16,000 nucleotides of DNA from Cristatella mucedo (taxonomy: Eukaryota > Bryozoa > Phylactolaemata > Cristatellidae): the NCBI GenBank assembly GCA_009760855.2, contig WPIO01000096.1:765001-781000 (forward strand), read 5' to 3'. Of this stretch, positions 7,713 to 14,919 are shown in pieces (the stretch's first letter is position 1; every line of letters starts with the position of its first letter). The position numbers and the translations under genes were made by a program. The notes under the pieces are model-generated. The model was not told where the DNA came from. It saw only the letters and a program-made list of their open reading frames with translations, and made no database searches.

Positions 7713-8171
7713 CTCTTCTCGCGGCGGCGGCGGTGGCAAGCGATGGGCCAACATGACCTTGAGCGTCGAGCGTGGATTATACCTCCATAAGCCGCCTTAG
7801 GTCGGGCCGGCCTAACACCATGGCGGAGCGTCCATCGTCTTAGCGGTGTGTGAGTGCCGGTTATTCTGAGCACTGAGGGCCAAGGGGCACGCATCCGTCT
7901 AGAGACGGTTCAATCCTTTGACGAAAATTGATTAGTCGAACGGACCCTTCTAACGAAGATATAAGCTTATTACAAGAATTAGTAAATGAATAAATAATGT
8001 ATTGAATAAACAGGAAAAAATTAAGCAATGCCCCTGAGCGCCCACGCGAATAAAGACGCCGCCATATCCAAGTGAACAGTGCATTCCGGGGCCTCGTAGC
8101 GTCTTGGGATGTTGACGGACTAATGCTATGTAGTGTTATGTTATGAATCTTATCTGTCTGCAACTCCATAA

Positions 8172-8516
8172 AGCCGCAAAAACTATCAGGGTGCTAGGCA
8201 GGAGAGGTTTGTACAGCGCACTGACAGCCTATGCGGCTTTTGGTATGCATTCGGTAGCCAAGAGACCGCACTAAAGAATGCTGTTGCCACCATTTGGAAA
8301 ACAGTGTTTGAGCACTCAGCTGCTTCAGAGCATTCAGAAACATTCAGACGGCTTGATTTACCGCTCGACACCGGAAGGGGTGTCGTCTTTTCTGCTAAGA
8401 CTGAGAAAGTGGAGCCATTGGACACGAGTACAAGTAGAAGGGCTAAAATAAAAAGTGGTTCTAGCCATCTTTTGCACAAACGGTCAGGTCTAGAGATTTT
8501 ATATCAAACCAATTGA
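8172..8516 (+). CDS. Unassigned open frame (114 codons) in intron 3
   Basis: Stop-to-stop plus-strand frame with balanced, protein-like composition. It starts NYQGARQERFVQRTDSLCGF, has a central TALKNAVATIWKTVF helix-like stretch and ends HLLHKRSGLEILYQTN before TGA. The only internal Met is at the GTG/ATG-poor middle, so it would be an exon or a mobile-element fragment rather than a stand-alone gene. Local base composition is more AT-rich than the flanking exons. I do not recognise the family. The overlapping minus-strand frame (8186-8479) has a hydrophobic N-terminus but reads as its shadow. Confidence 0.25.
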   Translation, partial: SRKNYQGARQERFVQRTDSLCGFWYAFGSQETALKNAVATIWKTVFEHSAASEHSETFRRLDLPLDTGRGVVFSAKTEKVEPLDTSTSRRAKIKSGSSHLLHKRSGLEILYQTN

Positions 8517-9035
8517 TTTCAGTGACAAGTTGGAACTTACTCGCTCCTCGTGCTTGTCAATTATGTCGACGCAGTGGCTATAAGTGGCTACTTATTCATT
8601 CTGCAGAGGCAATTCAGAACGTGCGTTACAATTTTGCTGTCAACAGTCACCACGAACGACCAGTCTTCGGCCGTCACGCCTTTGCGGTAGCTAGAGAGAG
8701 GAGCAGAGCGACGGCCATACTGCATAGCTGGCAATGACCGCAATAAAAAATCGGACTCCACGCCACGAGCCTCCGCCCGATCCTGATAGCGGGATTCACG
8801 GGTGCTCCGTCTTTACGGTTCGGCGCGTTACGAACTTCGAGAAGCAATCCAGTGAGCCGTCGAAGGACGTTACACTTTCCATGAGCGGCAGCCTCGAGCG
8901 AGGTGAAGTTCAAGGGCGTTCGATTCATCCGAGCTACGCCTCCGTACTTACCTCTGGCGAATGAGGCCAAGTAGAATGTCGTTCTCGCCTTCACATTTAA
9001 ATTGAATGAAACAATCGATATAGCGATATCACGCC

Positions 9036-9471
9036 TTCACAGAGCTAAAGGTACGGTTTCTAAAAGATTTGATCGTACGAGGTATAGGTAAACGATTAGA
9101 TTCTAAAAAGCGTGTGGTACTGTGCTTAGCCTGGTGGGGGAGTAGATCTGATAGGTAGACTGGAGCAAAAGAATGAAAGGGACCTGAAAGTGAGTGATAA
9201 CACCTTAAAGTTGATGCGTTGCTTGGGAACCAGTGCAGGTAGGCGAGAAGGGGTGTGATGCGGCAACTGCGACGCTTACTACAGACAAGCCAATCTTCAG
9301 AGTTTCGCACCAGCTCCAAGTGCCTGATTGCACAGGCCAGTGACCGGAAAGCAGTGAGTTACAAAAGTCAAGTCAGAATGCCACACATGCATGGACCAAT
9401 TTACGTGCGGTTTTCCTGTCTAAACGAACCCGAATTTTAACAACGATACGTGGCTGGAAGTAGGCAGACCT
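9036..9471 (-). mobile_element. Degenerate internal fragment of the same LINE family
   Basis: The minus strand encodes a decayed version of the C-terminal ORF2 region of the element at 4046-5835. RRSCRITPLLAYLHW and YLSDLLPHQAKHSTTRF match RRSCHITPLLADLHW and YLSDILPHQAKHRTTCF. DNA similarity continues to about 9471 (matching about 4690-4850), with frameshifts and small indels after 9320. The 3' UTR, hairpin and tail are missing, as is everything upstream, so both ends are truncated. It is clearly older than the copy in intron 2. Confidence 0.88.
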
Positions 9472-10077
9472 TCACCAGGTTCTCTGCTAGGTCGGTTCGG
9501 CAACATGCACGTCATCTCTCACTCGTCCCTCATTCAATAACCCCTGACCTCACGACCCCTGACCGACCGCCCGCCAGCCTCTGTCCACTAGCTTCCGTTG
9601 ACGAAGCTATTGCCAAGCGTCAATCGAGCGCCGAAATGCCTACTTACAGTGGGACTCAAACCCAACGGCAGCGTTCTTAAATCATGACGTAATTTCAGTG
9701 GACTTTCAGCATGCACTTTCTGAGCAGCCAGTCCAAGTACATCGTACATAACGGCGAACGTCTGCCTCTCTGGCTAAATCGACAGCCAAAGTGAGCGTAG
9801 CCAAAGCGCGTAGCACCTGCAGGTATTCAGAGCTTGGCTGGAGATCGAGAGGCACTTCAGACGCTGCTACAACAAATGGGAATTGTGTTCGTTTACTTTT
9901 TTTTTTAATGGGACTCTAGTTCTGCAGCCAAGTTAAAGGCACGGACGGAAGATAGCTGTCAGCATTAGCGCTCGTGCGAGCGTTCCCCCTTCGCTCCAAG
10001 GAGACGCACAGTGCCCAGCGGTCTCTCGCTCCGTCGCTCGCGCTCGGCTGCGCTCGACGGCAGCCATTTTCGTTTAG

Positions 10078-10319
10078 TTTTCCGGGTGCACGACTACGAT
10101 TTGCGCGTCGGCTCGAGCCCGACTCCCGTTGCCGGCTTTTTCAACGGCTCGCTGTGCGCGAACTTCACCGGACAGATGCAGCTGTGTCAGAATGTGATCT
10201 TCACGTGCCCACCGTCCACGGTTGGAAGATACGTGAGCTTGCAAGTCATGACTACAGCAGCAACCGGCGATAATTACTTGCACTTGGCGGAGATTTTCGT
10301 CTACGGAGTTCTGCTGTAG
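10078..10319 (+). CDS. Gene A exon 4: F-type lectin domain, C-terminal half, and stop
   Basis: Completes the lectin domain. The split codon g+tt gives Val171, then FRVHDYDLRVGSS, supplying Arg173 of the fucose-binding signature and equivalent to the family's RL-x-G-x-EIRVG segment. Next come FNGSLCANFTG (two potential N-glycosylation sites), VIFTCPPSTVGRYVSLQV (the conserved C-x3-GRYV strand) and LAEIFVYG, the normal domain end. Three residues follow before the stop TAG (10317-10319), so this is the C-terminus. The acceptor is TTTTCGTTTAG (10077), phase 1. With exons 1-3 the reading frame is exactly 753 nt (251 codons). No membrane anchor is seen, so a soluble secreted lectin is expected, perhaps in defence or self/non-self recognition (inferred from the family). 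Confidence 0.85.
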
Positions 10320-10801
10320 CCGGCGCCACAGGCAGCCACCTGGGCAATCCTCGGAGAAGACGAATCACACTGCCCAGGCAGCGCCGCCTGTGCAGAGAAG
10401 TTTCCGATTCAGCGCCGCTCCCGCCTCCGTCCAAGTTAGATCTGCGTCCAGAGATCGCTGACCTGGTGCGCGATCTGCCATTCTGGACCCAAGTCTACTC
10501 GCGAACAAATCGCCCCTCGCACGCCTCGGCTCAGCTGCCGCGGCGGCGCCCGCTAGTCACTCATTGCTCGGCTCAAAGTGAGGGAGACTCTGTGAGTGCA
10601 GCTGCTGAGACACATCCGGTGACCGACTGCCTTCGCCGCCGTTGCTCTCTGGACGCCACCGACCTCCTATTGTCATATTCCGGCGCAGGAAACTCGCATC
10701 GATTACACAGAACCGCGGAGGTCGTACAACCACCGTGGTGTATCGCGACTTTATGGCTGGCATATGGGGAAGCTCGCGAACCTGAGCTGCGCTACCTGTA
10801 G
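10274..10801 (+). CDS. Open frame overlapping the end of gene A
   Basis: A 175-codon frame, different from that of the lectin exon, overlaps its last 46 bases and runs to TAG at 10799-10801. One segment, KLDLRPEIADLVRDLPFWTQ, looks like ordinary globular protein. The rest is Arg/Ser/Pro-rich. Possible exon edges are an acceptor-like CTGTGCAG at 10394 and a donor-like AAA|GTGAGG at about 10575. It might be an alternative C-terminal exon, an exon of another gene, or 3' UTR that happens to be open. I recognise no family. A minus-strand frame (10557-10877) is also open. Confidence 0.2.
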   Translation, partial: LLALGGDFRLRSSAVAGATGSHLGNPRRRRITLPRQRRLCREVSDSAPLPPPSKLDLRPEIADLVRDLPFWTQVYSRTNRPSHASAQLPRRRPLVTHCSAQSEGDSVSAAAETHPVTDCLRRRCSLDATDLLLSYSGAGNSHRLHRTAEVVQPPWCIATLWLAYGEAREPELRYL

Positions 10802-11332
10802 CTCTATGTGCTCTCATTGCGGCACTGATGGCTAAGCGCACTCGCCTATCGCTCGCTGTGTCGCTCGCGACGATCAAAGGGTCCCGCTACGGCCCACGCC
10901 GAGGCCTAAGCGGGTCGCGTGCTCAGCCCCGTCTTCGTCTTGCGTGCTCACCCTCGGCGGCCGAAGCTGACGCATTCACGCCGCGGCTGCGTCTATAAAC
11001 ACCATCCGACCACTCCCCCGGCGAAAGCGTCTTCGTGGGTCGGAGGATATTTACTGTTAAACCGTCGGAGCAAAGTGCAACGACCGATGAACTCAATGCC
11101 TGACCTTGCAGGAATTCGATCCTGAATGTCGGCAAATTTCCTTAAACTTAACGACGAGAAAACGAAAAACTGCTACTCATAAGATACTTACTCATAAGAC
11201 ACCCTAAGCGTGCGGCTGGACTAGTGGATTTTGCTCTTCTAATAGGCGGTGCTGTTGTGCAAACGTCATCGTGAGCGCGGAATGCAGGCATCGTCTTTGA
11301 AAAAACTGCATACATTTTGAAAGTTTCATTAA

Positions 11333-11427
11333 AAAGACTACCTCCACAGCTAAAGACTACCTCCACAGCTAAAGACTACCTCCACAGCTAAAGACTACCT
11401 CCACAGCTAAAGACTACCTCCACAGCT
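11333..11427. repeat. Five perfect 19-bp tandem repeats
   Basis: AAAGACTACCTCCACAGCT occurs five times without a mismatch (11333-11351, 11352-11370, 11371-11389, 11390-11408, 11409-11427). Identical copies indicate recent expansion. It lies about 1 kb beyond the gene A stop, next to an ATTAAA (11328-11333) that could serve as a poly(A) signal. Confidence 0.97.
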
Positions 11428-11590
11428 AGCCATCGCGTCCGATGCCTATCTAGGATTATCTAGGATTTAGGGATTGCCATTGTCTACAACACTGGCTTGA
11501 CAAAAAATTTAATTAGCTCATATTTTCTATTACGTCTATATTGCTGCAATTCCAATTTGGCTAGGCTATAGAAAGAAGCCACTAGGCCAT

Positions 11591-12012
11591 TGCTGCTGGT
11601 GACGAACATGGCTGCAATGCTAGTTAAAAAATTCCAGAGTTTCAGCCAGGTTTCTTCTTTGCTGAATACAGAGTCAAGTTTTTAATAATAATAATAGTGA
11701 TGCATTTGTATAGCACCTTTAGAGAGCTGAATCTCTTTCTAGGCACATTACAGATGACGTGGTAGTGCTTAATGGGCTGACATTACAAGCCCACCGCGGC
11801 TTGGCTTCTTCATGCCAAGATGAACTACTGCACCAGTTTCAGCCTTCTCATGCCCTCAGGTTCTGTATGGAAAATAAATTAGCTATTCCATTCCTCTGCT
11901 AAAGACAGTTGGCGACAGAAGCATTAGCTCTGCAGGTAATTCTGCAGGCTTCTGCTAGTGACAAATGTGGCTGCAAGGCTACAATTTAACAATTCCAGAG
12001 GTTCAGCCAGGT
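11591..12012. repeat. Diverged direct repeat pair flanking a LINE 3' end
   Basis: The stretch 11591-11651 (GCTGCTGGTGACGAACATGG ... ATTCCAGAGTTTCAGCCAGG) is repeated with substitutions at 11948-12012 (TCTGCTAGTGACAAATGTGG ... ATTCCAGAGGTTCAGCCAGG). Weaker similarity extends upstream of both arms (from about 11500 and 11870). The arms are about 355 bp apart and enclose the LINE 3'-end block at 11683. Confidence 0.7.
11683..11760 (-). mobile_element. LINE 3'-end remnant
   Basis: AATAATAATAATAG is followed by TTTGTATAGCACCTTTAGAG, AGCTGAATCTCTTTCTAGGC and ACATTACAG. It has the same order as the tail and hairpin of the element at 4046-4125, with a degraded stem. It is a third family end in the window with the tail in the same orientation. 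Confidence 0.65.
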
Positions 12013-12649
12013 ACCCATTTTCCAGGTCACTTCCACAATTACTACGCAGTGACATATAGTATCCTGCTGCCGACTTTGGCACATGCTTTCAAGCCGTCTT
12101 GAGCTGCTACTTTAATGCCACTCGCTACCTCAACTGCACTCCTGATTAGGCAATGCTTCACACTTTCTCTTTGTTGCGTGAGATAAAGTCTGTTTGCAAC
12201 CCAATGCGGGTACCGACAGTCGCTCAGGCTTCGAGTTTGCTATAGAACAGGCTCCTGCGAAACAATTCCTTTGTCCTTTTGGCCTAGTGGACTTACATAC
12301 ATGCTGAGATATATGACAGAATGGTTGGTGATGAAATGGCGGAGCACAACAGCAGTAGAAGCGAGGCTGCGCCGCGCTGCCCTTGAGCTGGATGCGCTCA
12401 ATAAAATGGAACTTTTTAATGCGCTAGTAAATGCGTAAACACCCTTCAAAGAATGGTGCCGAAACGAAACTGAACGTAGATAGTTGAGGTCACGGACGCT
12501 CGCGACCAGCGCTCGACAGGTGACGCTCGACCAGCTCTGCCGCTCAGGTGACAGGTGACGCTCTGCATCGCCGCGCGAACCGCTGACGCTGACCACTACC
12601 ACCTGAAGACAGCGATCAAATCTCACGATGCACGACGATGATGCAAGCT
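11761..12649. other. Intergenic stretch without a recognised gene
   Basis: Besides the second arm of the direct repeat, only chance-like open frames are present. One short plus-strand stretch near 12331-12435 reads AVEARLRRAALELDALNKME before a stop and could be a fragment of something, but it is too short to assign. The minus-strand frame 12240-12626 has no recognisable domain. Confidence 0.4.
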
Positions 12650-12840
12650 GGCCATTTCTAGGAGAATGGCAGCGATCTGCCGAAAGCAGTGTTTACTTCA
12701 TCGTCGTTTGGCGGACATCAGGAGCGGCGGGCGCGAGCCGTGGGAGACATGTGGTGCCTGCAGTGACTGCGCCACTCCGTCCGACGGAGAGGCGCAGTCG
12801 TCTGTCGTGTGTTGCTCGTCATCGTCGTCGCTTCGAGTCC
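12650..12840 (+). pseudogene. Decayed copy of the gene A first-exon region
   Basis: DNA similarity to 1-200 in order: the ATG at 12666 corresponds to 15, TTTACTTCATCGTC to TCTACTTCATCCTC, CATCAGGAGCGGCGGG to CACCAGGAGCGACGGG, CACTCCGTCCGACGGAG to GACTCCGTCCGATGGAG, then GTCGCTTCGAGT to TTGCTTCGAGT. A net 2-base length change after the ATG shifts the signal-peptide frame, and the donor GTGAGT has become GCGCGA, so it cannot act as exon 1. The likeness continues past the donor into what is intron in gene A, so a genomic segment was duplicated, not just an exon. A stop follows in every relevant frame by about 12880. Confidence 0.6.
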
Positions 12841-12880
12841 TTAGAAAGTTTGACTAATCAACGGCCAAAGTCTGTCGCAT

Positions 12881-13057
12881 AAATGTTGCCGTCATTATGT
12901 TTGCACTCTTGAAGTGTCCCTCTTATTTTCTCTATTTTATTTTACCCACCGTGTCTCTAATTCTTTTTAACTCAATACCGATCTCTTCTTCTATTTCTCT
13001 CTCTCTTTAGTTTTTTATCTGTCTCCCATGTCTTCGCCTCTCTAATTCTTTTTATAT

Positions 13058-13059
<2 letters not shown>
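12881..13059. other. Pyrimidine/T-rich spacer
   Basis: A T/C-rich stretch with CTCTCTC runs. CTCTAATTCTTTTT occurs twice (about 12954-12968 and 13039-13053). A comparable pyrimidine-rich stretch follows the gene A first exon (270-400). No gene is seen. Confidence 0.5.
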
Positions 13060-13131
<72 letters not shown>

Positions 13132-13132
13132 A

Positions 13133-13166
<34 letters not shown>
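13060..13166. repeat. (TA)n microsatellite
   Basis: About 107 bases of TA alternation, interrupted once by TATCTATCTC near 13128-13137. A second, shorter run is at 13328-13349. Confidence 0.95.
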
Positions 13167-13169
<3 letters not shown>

Positions 13170-13206
13170 TTATATAAAAAATCTAACAGCATGAAACTTT
13201 AAGCTT

Positions 13207-13290
13207 CGAAATGTCCGTACCCGTCCCTCGTTTGTAGGACATTTCCTCCCGGACTGTTACCTCCTGACATTCCCCCGGAGTGTGACATTT
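13207..13290. repeat. GGACATTTC-rich module, left arm
   Basis: Contains AATGTCCGTACCC (13210-13222), then GTAGGACATTTCCTCCC (13234-13250), TGACATTCCCCCGG and TGACATTTCCCCCC. The C-rich units mirror the G-rich units of the right arm (14030-14121), so the two modules bracket the telomere-like array partly as inverted repeats. Confidence 0.65.
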
Positions 13291-13436
13291 CCCCCCTATG
13301 TTGATGAATGTATAACTAAGAACACAGATATATATATATATATATATATGATTAAGTTAAGTACATTCTCCATTAAAATACAATCAACTCAGTATAATTA
13401 GAGGAATGGATGGATAGAATGGAGGGATGGTTTCTG

Positions 13437-13589
13437 ATGGATCCAGCAGCGGCGGTTGCGGCAGCGGCGAGCTATACAGTTTGGTCCCGCGGAAGTTTGG
13501 TCCCACTCGACGCCGCCAGGTACCTGTTCGTACCCGTCAAAGCGGGCGAACGCTGCGGCGTGCCGAGCGTTCCTGCAAATGAGCTCTAA
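13437..13589 (+). CDS. Small unassigned ORF (50 codons)
   Basis: ATG to TAA frame: an Ala-rich start, MDPAAAVAAAASYTVWSRG, followed by LDAARYLFVPVKAGERCGV and VPANEL. The second half has protein-like composition. It lies inside the sequence bracketed by the GGACATTTC modules, next to the telomere-like array, so it may belong to a mobile element. No family is recognised and the length is within what chance gives in GC-rich DNA. Confidence 0.15.
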   Translation: MDPAAAVAAAASYTVWSRGSLVPLDAARYLFVPVKAGERCGVPSVPANEL

Positions 13590-13710
13590 GCCTCAGAGGT
13601 CTATTGACTATAACTCGACCTCAAGACATCTAGTTATGCCCTAATACGCACTAATTAAAGCGAGGAAGACGAGCAAGTATGGACTTAGGCGGCTGAGGCG
13701 CAGCCCGCAC

Positions 13711-14022
13711 TAAACCCTAAAAGCCTACTCCAAACCCTAAACAATAAACCCTAAAACATAAACCCTAAAACATAAACCCTAAAACCTAAAACCGAAACAC
13801 CTAAACGCTAAAGCCTAAAGCCGAAAGCCTAAAAATACTAAACCCTAAATACTAAACCCTAAATCCTAAAACCCTAAACAATAAACACTAAACCCTAAAA
13901 CGCTAAACGCTAAACGCTAAACGCTAAGCCCTAAACCCCAAACAATAAACCCTAAAAACCCCAAACTCGAAACCTTAAACCATAAAAGCCCTAAACCCTA
14001 AAATCTAAACCCTAAACCATAT
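13711..14022. repeat. Degenerate CCCTAAA telomere-like array
   Basis: About 310 bases built from CCCTAAA/CTAAACC units with frequent variants (CCTAAAACATAAA, CGCTAAACGCTAAA, CCTAAAACCTAAA). On the minus strand this is TTTAGGG-type, the classical plant and protist telomere repeat, not the TTAGGG of most animals. The array is degenerate and internal to the window, so it is an interstitial sequence, not an active chromosome end. Confidence 0.9.
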
Positions 14023-14029
14023 ACCGGGT

Positions 14030-14121
14030 AGGGAGAAATGTCCTACCCCAGGGAGGAATGTCGGGCGAGGCGAAATGTCCTGGGGGGGGGTAAAGTTCGG
14101 GGGGGGGGAATGTCCGTACCC
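14030..14121. repeat. GGACATTTC-rich module, right arm
   Basis: AGGGAGAAATGTCCTAC (14030-14046) is the near-exact inverse of 13234-13250. It is followed by GAGGAATGTCGGG-like, GAAATGTCCTGGGGG and G-run units, and ends with AATGTCCGTACCC (14109-14121), which is a direct, not inverted, copy of 13210-13222. The G-runs (14083-14090, 14099-14108) could form G-quadruplexes or be slippage products. Confidence 0.65.
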
Positions 14122-14224
14122 CCGTGCCCTAGTCCTCGTGTAGCGATTGAGGCCTTGCAAAATGCCTTGCTTGCTTTCGCCTAAGACCCTGACCTTGTAG
14201 GAGGATCGCGGCGGCTCCCCCTAG

Positions 14225-14508
14225 CGGTGCCCCGGCGATGCGCCCCGGCGAGGCGCCCCGGCGATGCGCTCCGGCGATGCGCCCCGGCGATGCGCCCCGG
14301 CGATGCGCCCCGGCGATGCGCCCCGGCGATGCGCCCCGGCGATGCGCCCCGGCGATGCGCCCCGGCGATGCGCCCCGGCGATGCGCCCCGGCGATGCGCC
14401 CCGGCGATGCGCCCCGGCGATGCGCCCCGGCGATGCGCCCCGGCGATGCGCCCCGGCGATGCGCCCCGGCGATGCGCCCCGGCGATGCGCCCCGGCGATG
14501 CGCCCCAG
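14225..14508. repeat. 13-bp GC-rich minisatellite (about 22 copies)
   Basis: Unit CGATGCGCCCCGG, almost uniform over 284 bases, with early variants (CGAGGCGCCCCGG, CGATGCGCTCCGG) and a worn last unit. Because 13 is not a multiple of 3, every frame cycles through a 13-residue repeat, and long stop-free frames appear on both strands (for example AHRRGASPGRIAG on the minus strand). These frames are artefacts of the repeat. Confidence 0.97.
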
Positions 14509-14572
14509 CGTGTGCGCGCGTGTGCCATCCAGCGCGGTCCGCCGATTATGCGACAGTTTACTGGCGAGGCCG

Positions 14573-14580
14573 TATAAAAA
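14573..14580 (+). promoter_or_regulatory. TATA-like box upstream of gene B
   Basis: TATAAAAA in a GC-rich context (GCCGTATAAAAATTCC), 65 bp after the minisatellite and about 800 bp before the gene B ATG. It would place transcription start near 14605. Several ATGs lie between there and 15370, so a spliced 5' UTR or a different promoter is needed if this is used. Open frame 14690-14918 (plus) contains CETCGEPYFVCPQTAAE, which may be chance. Confidence 0.3.
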
Positions 14581-14919
14581 TTCCGGCGCCCTGCTATAGG
14601 CGGACTGATTCAGGAATCGAGACTCCGGGGTTGGCATTCCGCGATTGGCAGTCCGCGCCTCCCCGCGTCCCGGATGCTCGGTCGGCGTCATCTCGTAACC
14701 CGTCGTCTCGTAACGTAGCGCTTCCGCCCAGGAGCCGGGTGCGTGAACCTCGCGTGCCCGATCGGCCAGGTTGCGAAACCTGCGGCGAGCCATATTTCGT
14801 TTGCCCGCAGACGGCGGCGGAGACGGCCGCAAAGCTCTCCTGGCGCTACATCGCGGACGATAAAAGTGGCGTCGAAATGAATTTCCCTCAATCTACCCTC
14901 TTTCGGGCAGCTAGCTAGC

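Larger units (their letters stand above)
7371..10077 (+). other. Gene A intron 3 (predicted, 2,707 bp)
   Basis: It splits the F-type lectin domain between Cys170 and Val171. The donor is GTCAGT and the acceptor is TTTTCGTTTAG. It contains a GAGGCY repeat, a LINE fragment and an unassigned open frame (8172-8516). For 8520-9035 and 9472-10077 I see nothing recognisable beyond short open frames and a T-run at about 9895-9905. A minus-strand frame at 8674-8994 has no recognisable domain. Confidence 0.7.

Noticed and set aside
7400-7894. Leu/Gly/Ser/Arg-repeat minus-strand frame
   Set aside because: It derives from the GAGGCY hexamer repeat.
8186-8479. Minus-strand 97-codon frame with a signal-peptide-like N-terminus
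   Set aside because: It overlaps the better-looking plus-strand frame 8172-8516; the hydrophobic stretch comes from complementing Lys/Glu/Ser-rich codons. No domain or supporting context.
2484-8860. Possible dispersed repeat pair (2491-2534 and 8812-8854, both able to read VRRVTN)
   Set aside because: Similarity is short and needs gaps; too weak without a computed alignment.
13711-14022. True chromosome end
   Set aside because: The array is degenerate, only about 310 bp, and followed by 2 kb of unique sequence including gene B, so it is interstitial.
14181-14832. Long minus- and plus-strand open frames with 13-residue repeats (up to 226 codons)
   Set aside because: They are produced by the 13-bp minisatellite, which has no stop in any frame; flanking parts show no domain.
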